The notes: generated by a model not told the origin, from the sequence alone. 64,000 nucleotides of DNA from CAXBBB01 sp963841855 (GCA_963841855.1 CAWJEJ010000001.1:248001-312000); one strand, 5' to 3'. Positions 18,057-27,811 are shown, numbered from the stretch's first letter. Program-made: numbers and translations.

Positions 18057-19466
18057 CTAGCCGCCCGTCACGAGCCGGACGATGTCGTTGCCGAAGATGA
18101 ACACCATGAAGATGAGCAGCAGCACCATGCCGACCTGTTGCAGCACCATTCGCACTTTGAGCGAGGGCTCGCGGCGCGTGATGCCTTCGTAGATCAGAAA
18201 GACCAGGTGCCCGCCGTCGAGCGCGGGAATCGGAAGGATGTTGAGGATCGCGAGCGTGATCGAGAGCATGCCCACGAGCGCCCAGTAGCGATCCCAGCCC
18301 AGCCGAGCCGCATCGCGCGCCACCTTGGCGACCATGACCGGACCGCCCAGATTTTCGCGCAGGTTGTCGCGCCCCGAGAACACGCGCCCCAGGTTACCTG
18401 CGATGCCTACCGTCTGGGCACCGACCTCTTCCCATCCTGCGCCGATCGACTCGAAGAATCCGTAGCGCTCATACTCGACCTGGTACTGCATCATCAGCGG
18501 CGCCACGGTCACGCCGAGAACGAGCGACGAGTCGACCATCTGCGGGCGCAGGCGCGTCACGTAGACAGCGGCGTCGCCCTGGTCGCGCACCAATCGGACG
18601 GGACTGTCGGCGGCAGGCGCGCCGAGACTGTCGGGGCGTACGAACTCGACGTCTACTTCCCTTCCCGCCGTCGCCCGGGCTGCGCTCGATAGGTCGAGCC
18701 AGAACGCGATGGGCTGGTCGCCGACGCGTGTGATCCGGTCTCCGGCTTGCAGCCCGGCAGAGTCGGCAGGCAACCCCGTGCCCACATCGCCGACGGTGGC
18801 TTTGTTGATGTCGATTCCCAGGTCTCCGTCGCTGCGCGTGAGCTGGGTCATAATGTCGCGCGGGCCGTCGAGCGTCACCATCTGCCCGCCGCGCTCGACG
18901 GTTATCGTCAGCGGATCGGCCAGCACCATGCGTTCGAGGTAGCGGCTGAAGTGGTCGAGCGGCTCGCCACCGATCGAAACCAAGCGATCACCCGTCCGCA
19001 GTCCGATTTCGTAGCCTATCGACGGCTGGGTGACGTGGATCGCGTCGACGCTGGCGGCCGGAATGAACTGCTCGCCGTACGTGCCCTTGAGGACGGCGAA
19101 GATGAGCCACGCCAGGATCATGTTGAAGATGACGCCTGCCGTGATGACGATGATGCGCTGCCAGACCGGCTTGGCCCGAAACTCCCACTCTTTGGGCTCC
19201 TCGGCCAGCCCGTCGGTATCCATGCTCTCGTCGACCATGCCCAAGATCTTGACGTAGCCACCCAGCGGCGTCGCGCCGATGACGTACTCGGTGTCGCCGA
19301 TCTGCTTGCCGAAGAGTTTGGGCGGAAAGCCGACCGAAAAGCGCTCGACGCGCATGCCGAACAGTTTGGCGGCCAGGAAGTGGCCCATCTCGTGCACGAA
19401 CACCAGAATCGTGATCGCCAGGATGATGTAGCCGATGTACGGCAGGAAGTTGACGATCGCGTCCAT
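18057..19466 (-). CDS. rseP: Site-2 intramembrane metalloprotease RseP
   Basis: The 469-aa M50 protease has the zinc motif HEMGH (residues 25-29) in the first membrane helix (ITILVFVHEMGHFLAAKLFG). Two PDZ domains follow, at about 150-190 (IGYEIGLRTGDRLVSIGGEP) and 220-275 (DSAGLQAGDRITRVGDQPIA). The second catalytic helix carries NILPIPALDGGHLVF. It cleaves membrane-bound anti-sigma factors and clears signal-peptide remnants. It lies between dxr and uppS, the common bacterial arrangement. A 273-bp gap with a 20-bp perfect palindrome separates it from dxr upstream. Confidence 0.96.
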   Translation of the reverse strand: MDAIVNFLPYIGYIILAITILVFVHEMGHFLAAKLFGMRVERFSVGFPPKLFGKQIGDTEYVIGATPLGGYVKILGMVDESMDTDGLAEEPKEWEFRAKPVWQRIIVITAGVIFNMILAWLIFAVLKGTYGEQFIPAASVDAIHVTQPSIGYEIGLRTGDRLVSIGGEPLDHFSRYLERMVLADPLTITVERGGQMVTLDGPRDIMTQLTRSDGDLGIDINKATVGDVGTGLPADSAGLQAGDRITRVGDQPIAFWLDLSSAARATAGREVDVEFVRPDSLGAPAADSPVRLVRDQGDAAVYVTRLRPQMVDSSLVLGVTVAPLMMQYQVEYERYGFFESIGAGWEEVGAQTVGIAGNLGRVFSGRDNLRENLGGPVMVAKVARDAARLGWDRYWALVGMLSITLAILNILPIPALDGGHLVFLIYEGITRREPSLKVRMVLQQVGMVLLLIFMVFIFGNDIVRLVTGG

Positions 19467-19703
19467 GCGTCGGTGTCGTGATAGGTCGGCGGCAAAACTC
19501 TCAAGCTACGGCCCGAGGCGCTCTGTGTCGGGGAATGTGGGGTGAGTACTGCGCCTGGTGGAGATCGGAACGCTGCGCGGTGTTTGATCGGTGTGCTGAA
19601 CGACGGGTGAGGGCGACGGGTGGCCTCTCGCCGTGATGTATTGCGGCGCCACGGGAGGATGGATCTGACAATGCGCGCCGCTCTAGAACGCCGCCCCCCG
19701 TAG

Positions 19704-19723
19704 CGTCGCAACATGTTGCGACG
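19704..19723. promoter_or_regulatory. Perfect 20-bp palindrome between dxr and rseP
   Basis: The sequence CGTCGCAACA followed by TGTTGCGACG is a perfect dyad with no spacer, 17 bases past the dxr stop and 238 bases ahead of the rseP start. No T tract follows on either strand, so a simple terminator is unlikely. A dimeric regulator's operator, or an 8-bp mRNA hairpin with a CATG tetraloop, would fit. The binding protein is unknown. Confidence 0.5.
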
Positions 19724-19739
19724 GAGGCAACCGCACACC

Positions 19740-20915
19740 TCACCCCTCACCTAACCGCCCGCAGACTTCCCTCGCCATCCGGCGCGCATGGGCGTCCGCA
19801 TCCATAACCGCATCAAGCGAATCGGCGGGCACCACGTCGGCGGAGGCCAGCACGTCCGACGCGACCGAGGCGATGTCGGCGAACCGCAGCGCGCCGCCGA
19901 GAAAATGCGCGACGGCGACTTCGTTGGCCGCGTTGAGGATCGCCGAGGCCGTTCCGCCCTGCTCCAGCGCGCCGAAGGCGAGCCCCAACGACGGGTAGCG
20001 GGTGGGGTCGGGAAGCGCGAAATCGAGCCGGCCGATCTCGGCCCAATTCATGCGCGGGTGCGGCGCGGGCCACCGGTCGGGATAGGTCAGCGCGTACTGG
20101 ATCGGAACGACCATCGAGGGCACGCCCAGCTGCGCCTTGGCCGATCCGTCGGCGAACGTGACGAGCGAGTGGACGATCGATTGGGGATGGATCACCACGT
20201 CGATGCGGGCGGGCGAGACACCGAAGAGCCAGTGCGCTTCGATCACTTCGAGTCCCTTGTTCATCATCGTCGCCGAGTCGATGCTGATCTTGGCGCCCAT
20301 GGACCACGTCGGGTGTTTGAGCGCGTCGGACGGCGTGATGGCACCAAACGTCGACAGGTCGCGCGTGCGAAACGGACCGCCGGATGCCGTCAGCGTCAGC
20401 TTCTCGACGCTCTGGGACGGCTCGCCGACGAGGCACTGAAACAGCGCCGAGTGCTCGCTGTCGACCGGCAGCAGCTGGGCGCCGTATTGGGCGACGGCGC
20501 GCGTGACGAGTTGGCCTCCCGCGACCAGCGACTCCTTGTTCGCCAGCGCGATCCGCTTGCCCGCCCGGGCCGCCGCGAGCGTACTCCGCAGCCCCGCCGC
20601 ACCGACGACGGCCGCCACCAGCGTGTCGATGTCGGCCGACGATGCGATCTGTTCGAGCGCGCGCTCTCCATGCAGAATCTCCGGCCGGCCAGCTCCCATG
20701 CCTGCCAGCCGCTGTGCCAGCGCGTCGGCTCCGTCCGAGTTTCCGATCGCAACGACGGACGGCTTGAACTCGCGCGCTTGAGCCGCCAGCAGGTCGACGT
20801 TCGAGTGCGCCGTGAGGGCCGCGATGCGCATTCGCTGGGGAAAGAGCCGGGCGACTTCGAGCGTCTGTGTGCCGATGGATCCGGTCGAGCCGAGGACTGC
20901 GATGCGTTGCGTCAC
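19740..20915 (-). CDS. dxr: 1-deoxy-D-xylulose 5-phosphate reductoisomerase
   Basis: A GTG start at 20915 (MTQRIAVLGSTGSIGTQ) gives 391 aa and matches the family N-terminus; a TTG eight codons upstream is possible. The NADPH motif LGSTGSIGTQTLEV is at the start. The metal and substrate region is LLPVDSEHSALFQCL, then ASGGPFR, and the family block HPTWSMGAKISIDSATMMNK follows. It makes 2-C-methyl-D-erythritol 4-phosphate, the committed step of the non-mevalonate isoprenoid pathway, which supplies the precursor used by UppS in the same cluster. The family call is certain; the start is likely but not proven. Confidence 0.96.
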   Translation of the reverse strand: MTQRIAVLGSTGSIGTQTLEVARLFPQRMRIAALTAHSNVDLLAAQAREFKPSVVAIGNSDGADALAQRLAGMGAGRPEILHGERALEQIASSADIDTLVAAVVGAAGLRSTLAAARAGKRIALANKESLVAGGQLVTRAVAQYGAQLLPVDSEHSALFQCLVGEPSQSVEKLTLTASGGPFRTRDLSTFGAITPSDALKHPTWSMGAKISIDSATMMNKGLEVIEAHWLFGVSPARIDVVIHPQSIVHSLVTFADGSAKAQLGVPSMVVPIQYALTYPDRWPAPHPRMNWAEIGRLDFALPDPTRYPSLGLAFGALEQGGTASAILNAANEVAVAHFLGGALRFADIASVASDVLASADVVPADSLDAVMDADAHARRMAREVCGRLGEG

Positions 20916-20993
20916 GGAAAGAGAGTTGGTGGCCTGCAAGATAGCCCCGCCTCTCCCACAGGCTCGTAGCGCGCATGGCCAATCCGCGCCGCT

Positions 20994-21569
20994 CTACTCG
21001 GTGCGAGCCGAGCGGAACTCTCTAAACTGACCGGTAATGATGAGCACGCTTCCGAGCGCGTACATGATGCCCGCCACGGTCGCCACGTGCCTGCGCTTTT
21101 GCTTGATTACGGCCGTCTGATCGTTGATGTCGCGCATGAGGCGGCTCGAGTAGCGGACCAGCGCGTAATCGTCCTGGGCGGCGCTGAGCGAATCCATCCA
21201 GACCTGCTCTTCGCGCTCTGGCAGCCCGCGCGCAAGTTCCTGAAGGCCCTGCTTGTAGTTGAGAAACGCCCACGGGATGTCGTCTTCGCCTTCGGGGAAG
21301 TAGCCCTGCGCGTCTTGGATCAGGTTCATGACGTACGTCGACGACAGGAACGGGTAGTAAATCTGCGTCGCCACTTCGATGTCGCGCTGCAGTTCGATCC
21401 AGTGCGCCTCGACCGTACTCTTGATCGTCCACGACGAAAAGACGATGAGCCCGCCCAGGATCGTGATGAAGCGCGACGCCAGAAACAGGTGCGCGCCGCG
21501 CCACCGCGAGGTCTGACTCAGCGTCGCGCCTCGCAGCGGCGCCTCCCACGACGGGCCGGCATCGCTCAC
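20994..21569 (-). CDS. Hypothetical two-helix membrane protein coupled to the giant T9SS protein
   Basis: The 191-aa protein starts at GTG 21569, overlapping the stop of the giant gene by 4 bases (GTGA), which indicates translational coupling. It has two membrane helices, about 27-48 (LFLASRFITILGGLIVFSSW) and 161-180 (HVATVAGIMYALGSVLIITG). Between them lies a helical domain of about 110 residues containing EVATQIYYPFLSSTYVMNLI and ARGLPEREEQVWMDSLSAAQ. No signal cleavage site is obvious and no family was recognised. Coupling to a secreted giant protein suggests assistance with its export or anchoring, but nothing in the sequence proves it. Confidence 0.78.
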   Translation of the reverse strand: MSDAGPSWEAPLRGATLSQTSRWRGAHLFLASRFITILGGLIVFSSWTIKSTVEAHWIELQRDIEVATQIYYPFLSSTYVMNLIQDAQGYFPEGEDDIPWAFLNYKQGLQELARGLPEREEQVWMDSLSAAQDDYALVRYSSRLMRDINDQTAVIKQKRRHVATVAGIMYALGSVLIITGQFREFRSARTE

Positions 21570-24500
21570 CGAACCACCACGAGTGTCCGCGTCTGCGACA
21601 GACCGCCCAGGCGGACGCGCAGCAGATACGTGCCGCTTCCCAGCGCGCCCGCGTCGATCCGGACCGGCGTCATGCCCGCCTGCGCGTGCCCGTCGTGGAC
21701 CTGTAGCACCAGGCGGCCGAGCGCATCGTAGAGTTCGGCGTGGAGCGCCTCGCCCTCGTGCGAAGCCGGGATTCGGACACTGAACGTCGTCAGGCCGCGA
21801 GCGGGCGACGGGGCTGCCCCTCCGACCTCGAACGTCGCGGGCAGCGCCTCGTCCAGCCGGGCGTCGACATCGGACGCATCGCCAGAGATCAACAGCAGCG
21901 AGCGGCCGAGCAGGGTCTTGGGCAAGGCGTGGCCTCTATCGGCGCCCGTCGAGGTGAGATCGACGTGCCATCCCGATTCGGGGTCGAGCAGGACGATGCG
22001 TTCGTCGCCCAGCGCCGAGACGTTGCTCACTTCGAGCCGCACGTCTCGCGCCTCCTGCACGTCGACGCGGACGGGCACTTCGATGACGCCTGCCTGGGGA
22101 CGGGCTTCGCGAGAGAGGGCGCCATAGGCCGTCCCGTCGTGCAGCGCCACCAAACGAACCGGCGCGAACCATGCAGGCGGCGCGATTCGATCTTGGGCGT
22201 CCAGGGCGTCGAGTGCGTCGGCGGCGCGCGTGACTTCGAGTCGGCTCTGGCTTCCGTCTGGCGTGACGGCCGAGAGCGCGAAGACCGGCGCGGATGCAGC
22301 GGCCTGTTTGGAAGCGGCGACCTGCAGAGCGTAGGGAATAGCCAGCGTCGGGCGGTCGTCCCGGTTGAAGAAGTAGTAGGCCTTGTAAGGGTCGAGCGTC
22401 GTCGCCGTCGAGTATGATCCGTTGAAGTCGTGCGCCATGTCGGTGACGCCCACGTTGACGGCTTGCACGCTGCTCCACGGAATGGCGCCCTGGTGGAACG
22501 GCGTCGCGATGACGTTCCAGCCCGAGTGCAGGGCGATGTCGTAGGTGCCCGCGCTCGTGACCGCGACCGGAGCCGCGTCCAGGTCGACGGTCCAGGCGCC
22601 TTTGCTCAGCGCCCAAAAACCTCTGCCTGGCGTAAACGAGAACTGGGCCGTGCCGTCGAACTGCAGGAGCGTCCCGTCTTGGGCGCCCGAATCGTAGTAC
22701 ATCGTCCAGTCCGTACCCTGCCGACCCGAAAACGTAGTCAGCGGGCTCACCGGCGCGGCGCTGGGAATGCTGATGAGCCTATAGTCGGACGACGAGGTGC
22801 CCGCCCCGAACGACCGCTCCCTGCTCAGCGCGACCGAGGCCGGGAAATAGGTGAGAAACGCGCGCGTTTCGGAAGCGATGGGGCCCGTCGTGTTGGGACC
22901 GGCGGCGATGACGCGCCAGTAGTAGCGCGTGGTCGCGTCAAGTTCTGCGGCCGCGTCGAGCGTGAGCGACGTAGCGGTTAGGTTTTCGGCGCGGAACGCT
23001 GTCGAGGCGAACGAGGCCGACTTGCTCACTTCGAGCGTGTACGAGGCGGCGCCGCTGACGGCCTGCCACGCAAACGCCGAGCGCAGCGCGACGCCCTGGG
23101 CTTCCGCTACGGGCGACGACAGCTGGGGCTCGGCCAGCGTGACGAGCGATTGGGGCGTGGCCTGAATTGCCTGCCCCCTGCTCATCGAGTTGCCCGATAT
23201 CGCGTAGACGGTGACCGTGTAGGTCACGGCGTTAGTCAGGCCGGAGAGGCGGTAGCTCAGCGTGTCGGCGCCGACCTGCACGTCGGTCGAGACGCCGGGA
23301 CCTTCGAGTCCGATTTCGTAGCGCACCACGTCCGCCGACGCGCTGGCCGGCCACGACACGTCGAGGATTCCGTCGCCCGGTTGGGCCGCTACGCTGGCGG
23401 GAGCGGCGAGGATGGAGACGGGAGCCGACGCGTCGCTCTCGGCTTGGTCGCGCAGCGTCGTCACGCGGTAGGTGTAGAGGTTCTGGCCGGGGTCGCTTCC
23501 TTCGTAGAACGTCTCGTTGGCGCCGCGCGCGGCGATCGCTTCGCCCTGGGATCCGTCCGTCGATCGGTAGACGCGGTAGCCGGTCGCGCTAGCGGTCGCG
23601 CTGGGGTTCCACGAGAGATAGACTTCGTTGGAGTACGTATCGAGGCTCGGCGTCGTCGGCGCGGCGAGGATTCCGAGTTGGGGCGTCACGACACGCTCTA
23701 CGTCGTTGCTGATCGACCGCGGAACGTGGGCTTCGATGAGGACAGCGTATTGGACTCCGTTCGTCAGACCCGTGATCTGGTATTGAGCCGTCGAACCCAA
23801 CTCAAAATCGGAGGTGGGGATGTACTGCGTCGAAGCGTTGTCGAGGTCGACGGTTGCGCCCTCGTTCCAATAGATGTCGTACGAGACTACATTGGCGACG
23901 GTCCAACTCACCGCAGCGGATCCCTCGCCTGCCGTGACCTGAACGTTCTGAGGAGGCGCGATCAGGGCGACGTCTTCGCTCCTGGCGCTCTTTACGCCGC
24001 CCGGTCCGATCGCGATGACGTAGTACGAGAGCAGCACCTCGCCCGGCGCGAACGAATCGAAGAACGACGTTTGAGGCGCAGCCACCGTGCCCGCCAGCAC
24101 GTGCGATGCGGCGCCGTCGTCCGAGCGCCACACCTCGTAGCCCGTTACGTCTCCAGATGCACTGGCCGACCATCCCACATCGACGCCGTCCGCGAATGCG
24201 TTGAGGAAGGGAAACTCGGGCGGCGCGATGGCCCCGGCTTGGGGTGTGCCTTCGATGCGCACGTCGTTGCTCAGGACCGAAGGCGTGGCCGCCTCGAACC
24301 AAAACGCGTAGGCTTCTCCATTGGTCAGGCCGGTAAAGGTATAGCTCGTCTCGTCGGGCCCGATCTGCGGCTGGGTCGGTGCGCTAAAGAAGTTGTAGCC
24401 CGTCACCTCGGGCGACGCGCTCGGGGTCCAAGTGACCGTGAGAGTACCATCGCCCGGAACGACCCGAATGCCGGTTGGCGGAGCCACTAGGGTGAGACGC

Positions 24501-27500
24501 GCCGTAACAGCGCTCTCCGCGCCACCCGCGCTGGCCGACGTGACGGTGTAGGTGTAGAGCGTCTCGCCCGGCGCAGTGCGGTCGACAAAGCGTTGCTCGC
24601 CCGGGGCAGCCGTGCCGATGAGTGTGCCCTGCGAGCCGTCGTCGGAGCGGTAGACGCGGTAAACCGCCACGTCCGTCGCCGGGCTGTCGGTCCAAGTGAT
24701 GTCCACGCGGGCCGGAAAGGCGTCAAGCCCCAGGTCTGTAGGAGGCGTTAGTGAAACGGCTCCAGCCTGGGGAGTAATTTCGAACACCACGTCGTTACTG
24801 CGACCGTTAGACGACACCGACTCGATCGAAAACGTATAGGATTGGCCATTGGTCAAGCCATCGAACGCAACGGTTCTCTGGTTCGCCGACGCCTGAGCGT
24901 CCAGATCGCCGAATATCGTATAGCCCATAACGTCGGCGGTCGGACTCGCTTCCCAGCTCATGGTGATGGTGCCGTCTCCGCCGCTGGCTTGTACGTCGGT
25001 GGGGGGCTCGGGCAGTGTCGCCCGGGCCGTCGTCGGGCTCTCGGCGCCTTGCGAGTCCACCGCCGTCACGGTGTAGGTATAGAGCGTTGTCAGCGGAGCG
25101 GTGTCGTCGGTGAAGGCTTCGTTTCCGGGTGGCACCAAGCCGACGAGTGTGCCCTGCGAGCCGTCGTCGGAGCGGTAGACGCGGTAGGTCGCTAGGCCTG
25201 CCGTCGGGCTGTCGGTCCAGCCAAGTTCGACCCGGTTGGGGTAGGCGTTGACGAACAGATTGGACGGAGGCTCGATCTGCGCTGCCGGAGCACCGGGCAA
25301 CGTGGCGGCGTAGAGTGCGCCGGTACGATCGCTAGGGGCGTCCGTCCAGGGAGCGCCGAACAAGGCCTGGCTGCCGCTGAACGCGACGCCGTGCCCGAAC
25401 AGCCCAGGCTGCAAGCCGACGGGCGGCGTTACCGTAGCTGTTGGCACCCATCGGCCATCCAGTCCGCGATCGTAGACGTATGCTGCACCCGTAACGGCTC
25501 TGGCGGGTCTCAGATCGGGATTTCTGAAATCGGGATTGGGCTGGGCGACATACTGGATAGCCGAAATCAGCGCCCTATCGCCTTCCAGGTCGATGCGGAA
25601 GCCGAAGTCGTGGCCGCGCAGGGCATCCGGAGCCGTGAAGCGCTGGACCTGATTCCAGCGTGTGCCGTCGTGCTCAAACGCATAGGTAGCACCGGACGAA
25701 TCAGCGTTTGCTTGGCTCGCTCCGATTAGGGCGTGGTCTCCCTGAAGGGCGAGACCCTTGTTGCCGAACACTTCGCGGATGGCTGGATGGGCGGCCGTAA
25801 TGGCCTGCGTGACCTCCCACCCGGTCCCTTTGCGCTCGAACGCAATCACTTTGCCTGCGTCGCGGCTCGCTTGGTCGTCGAAAACAGCCGATGCCAGTGC
25901 TCGGTCGCCGTTGAGCGCTACGGTCCACCCTAGACTTGCGCCATCCGTCGTGCTCGTGAACAGCTTGCCTTCGTAGAGCCAGGTTCCTCCCACGCGTTCG
26001 AAGAAGTGTACGGCTCCGGCATCGGGGCTTCGCTGATCGTCGCCGGGCGCGCCGATGATTAGGTGATCGCCGTCCGTGGCGACATCGTGTCCAAAGAAGT
26101 CGCTCACCTGAGCGTCACCGGCGGGAGCGGAGAGGGTTTGCGTGTAGTTCCAGTTGGTGCCGTCGTAGCGGTAGACGAACACGCTTCCGGCCGCGACGCC
26201 CCCCACCTGACCGGTTTCTGCGGCGACGAACAGAAATTCGCCGGATAGGACGACGGTGCGACCATAGTTGGCGCTGGGTCCACCTCGACTCTCCGTGATG
26301 GCGTCGACTCGGTTCCACGACGTGCCATCGTGCTCGAAGAGGTAGACGATGCCTTCGGGGCGCCCTCGCCACAGACCGCCCACGACGGCCCGATTGCCGT
26401 CGATGTCGATGGACATTCCAATCTCGGCCTCGGCCACGAGTCCGGGAATACCTGTGATCTGCGTCAGGTCGAGGCGTTCGAGTGGAGCGGCGGTCGTGAG
26501 TTGAGCAGTGTAAACAGCTCCGGGCCGCGTGCCGCCTGCGTTCGTCTTGGTCCACGGTGCGGCGATGAGCAGTTGGCCGTCGTCTGCCACGTCGAAGCGG
26601 AAACCGAACAGTTGGGCGTGCGGCTCGATATTGGACCCACGGGGCGGCGTAAACTTGGTGTCGAAGTCCCACTCGTCGCCGCGCAGAGTGAACTGGTAGA
26701 CCGATCCGGATCGGGTCGAGGCGCCGCCATACGGAAGGGTGGTTTCGCCGTCCCAATAGGCGCGCGCACCGACGACGAGCGTCGATCCGTCGAGGTAGAC
26801 GTACGACCCGAAGCGGTCGCCGTTACGGGCGTCGGGAGCGAAGACCGCATACTTGGGCATGTCGCCGCCCCACGAGTTTCCGTCGTGCTCGTAGATGTGA
26901 ACGATGCCCTGATGCTCACGTAGTCCGTGGTATTCTCCAATGGCAAGGCGGTTACCGTCCAGTGCGATGGACTCCCAACCGAACAGGCTTCCTGCCGTGG
27001 GCGCGGGTGGCGTGATGATCTCGGTTTCTCGCCAGAACGAGCCGCTGCGCTCGAACGCGTACACGGCGCCTCCATCGATCACCTGACCCTGCTGCGCTTC
27101 ATCGTAAAACCCGCTGCCGATGAACGCGCGGTCGTCCTCAATCACCATAAACGTGCCGAACCCGTACTGCGCGCCGCTATTCGTCGGAGTCAGCCGCTGC
27201 TCGATCGTCCACGAACTGCCGTTACGGACGAACACGTAGGCAGCACCCGCATTTTCCGCCTCTGCATCCTCGCCGTGCGCCCCGACGAGGATACGCTCGC
27301 CGTCGAAGTCGAAGAACTCTCCGAACCGAGCACCGCTGGACCGATTAGCTGCAGGTGCCGTCAATTCGGCTTCGAGGAGCCAAGATCCCGTGTTCGAGCG
27401 GAGGTATACGTACACGATGCCACCTGCCGGAGTAAACGGCGCTCCTATCACGACTCGGTCTCCCACCAATTTGACGAAGCGTCCAAAGAGCTCGTTGGCA

Positions 27501-27760
27501 CCACCCTGCGCGATGATCTTGGAGTCGACTGCCCACTCACCGCTCGTCCGCTTGAGGATGTAGACGGCACCTGCGTTCTCGGCCGCATCGTCGTCGTAGA
27601 TGGCACCGACGGCCGCGTAGTCGCCGTCGACTGAGATGGCAGAGCCGAAGTCGTCGAAGTTGTCCAGGCCGGGCACGTCGATCAGGCGGACGTTGGGAGC
27701 CTGGGCGAGCGCGAGCGGAGCGGCCAGCAGCAGAGCGGCGAGGATAAAGAGGTAACGCAT
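21566..27760 (-). CDS. Giant secreted protein: FG-GAP-like propellers, eight FN3 domains, T9SS sorting domain
   Basis: ATG at 27760 gives 2064 aa with a clean signal peptide (MRYLFILAALLLAAPLALAQ). Residues about 25-820 hold many FG-GAP/integrin-alpha-like blades, each of the form 'dGDyAavGAiydDd...aGavYvf.r.g..W', probably two or more beta-propellers. Residues about 827-1540 hold eight fibronectin type III domains as four alternating A/B pairs. A further FN3-like module (SYTLEVSKSASFASTAFR) follows, then an unassigned region. A C-terminal T9SS type A sorting domain (LYDALGRLVLQV ending TLVVVR) completes it. The product should be exported across both membranes and displayed or released. No catalytic domain was seen; adhesion or ligand capture is inferred. 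It lies 51 bases after the caspase-like gene and is coupled to a membrane protein. Confidence 0.9.
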   Translation of the reverse strand: MRYLFILAALLLAAPLALAQAPNVRLIDVPGLDNFDDFGSAISVDGDYAAVGAIYDDDAAENAGAVYILKRTSGEWAVDSKIIAQGGANELFGRFVKLVGDRVVIGAPFTPAGGIVYVYLRSNTGSWLLEAELTAPAANRSSGARFGEFFDFDGERILVGAHGEDAEAENAGAAYVFVRNGSSWTIEQRLTPTNSGAQYGFGTFMVIEDDRAFIGSGFYDEAQQGQVIDGGAVYAFERSGSFWRETEIITPPAPTAGSLFGWESIALDGNRLAIGEYHGLREHQGIVHIYEHDGNSWGGDMPKYAVFAPDARNGDRFGSYVYLDGSTLVVGARAYWDGETTLPYGGASTRSGSVYQFTLRGDEWDFDTKFTPPRGSNIEPHAQLFGFRFDVADDGQLLIAAPWTKTNAGGTRPGAVYTAQLTTAAPLERLDLTQITGIPGLVAEAEIGMSIDIDGNRAVVGGLWRGRPEGIVYLFEHDGTSWNRVDAITESRGGPSANYGRTVVLSGEFLFVAAETGQVGGVAAGSVFVYRYDGTNWNYTQTLSAPAGDAQVSDFFGHDVATDGDHLIIGAPGDDQRSPDAGAVHFFERVGGTWLYEGKLFTSTTDGASLGWTVALNGDRALASAVFDDQASRDAGKVIAFERKGTGWEVTQAITAAHPAIREVFGNKGLALQGDHALIGASQANADSSGATYAFEHDGTRWNQVQRFTAPDALRGHDFGFRIDLEGDRALISAIQYVAQPNPDFRNPDLRPARAVTGAAYVYDRGLDGRWVPTATVTPPVGLQPGLFGHGVAFSGSQALFGAPWTDAPSDRTGALYAATLPGAPAAQIEPPSNLFVNAYPNRVELGWTDSPTAGLATYRVYRSDDGSQGTLVGLVPPGNEAFTDDTAPLTTLYTYTVTAVDSQGAESPTTARATLPEPPTDVQASGGDGTITMSWEASPTADVMGYTIFGDLDAQASANQRTVAFDGLTNGQSYTFSIESVSSNGRSNDVVFEITPQAGAVSLTPPTDLGLDAFPARVDITWTDSPATDVAVYRVYRSDDGSQGTLIGTAAPGEQRFVDRTAPGETLYTYTVTSASAGGAESAVTARLTLVAPPTGIRVVPGDGTLTVTWTPSASPEVTGYNFFSAPTQPQIGPDETSYTFTGLTNGEAYAFWFEAATPSVLSNDVRIEGTPQAGAIAPPEFPFLNAFADGVDVGWSASASGDVTGYEVWRSDDGAASHVLAGTVAAPQTSFFDSFAPGEVLLSYYVIAIGPGGVKSARSEDVALIAPPQNVQVTAGEGSAAVSWTVANVVSYDIYWNEGATVDLDNASTQYIPTSDFELGSTAQYQITGLTNGVQYAVLIEAHVPRSISNDVERVVTPQLGILAAPTTPSLDTYSNEVYLSWNPSATASATGYRVYRSTDGSQGEAIAARGANETFYEGSDPGQNLYTYRVTTLRDQAESDASAPVSILAAPASVAAQPGDGILDVSWPASASADVVRYEIGLEGPGVSTDVQVGADTLSYRLSGLTNAVTYTVTVYAISGNSMSRGQAIQATPQSLVTLAEPQLSSPVAEAQGVALRSAFAWQAVSGAASYTLEVSKSASFASTAFRAENLTATSLTLDAAAELDATTRYYWRVIAAGPNTTGPIASETRAFLTYFPASVALSRERSFGAGTSSSDYRLISIPSAAPVSPLTTFSGRQGTDWTMYYDSGAQDGTLLQFDGTAQFSFTPGRGFWALSKGAWTVDLDAAPVAVTSAGTYDIALHSGWNVIATPFHQGAIPWSSVQAVNVGVTDMAHDFNGSYSTATTLDPYKAYYFFNRDDRPTLAIPYALQVAASKQAAASAPVFALSAVTPDGSQSRLEVTRAADALDALDAQDRIAPPAWFAPVRLVALHDGTAYGALSREARPQAGVIEVPVRVDVQEARDVRLEVSNVSALGDERIVLLDPESGWHVDLTSTGADRGHALPKTLLGRSLLLISGDASDVDARLDEALPATFEVGGAAPSPARGLTTFSVRIPASHEGEALHAELYDALGRLVLQVHDGHAQAGMTPVRIDAGALGSGTYLLRVRLGGLSQTRTLVVVR
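24620..24661. repeat. 42-bp direct repeat, copy 1, within FN3-coding region
   Basis: Bases 24620-24661 are identical to 25145-25186, 525 bp apart. The repeat encodes the YRVYRSDDGSQGTL strand of two type A FN3 domains and marks the period of the 175-residue A/B repeat unit. Exact identity in otherwise diverged repeats suggests recent duplication or gene conversion. Confidence 0.85.
25145..25186. repeat. 42-bp direct repeat, copy 2, within FN3-coding region
   Basis: This is the second exact copy of the 24620-24661 repeat, in the first FN3 pair of the giant secreted protein. The flanking bases differ between copies. Confidence 0.85.
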
Positions 27761-27811
27761 GGTAAATCTTGGGAGGCTCACGGGCGAGCGGTCACGGAAG
27801 GGCGAGGAGGC

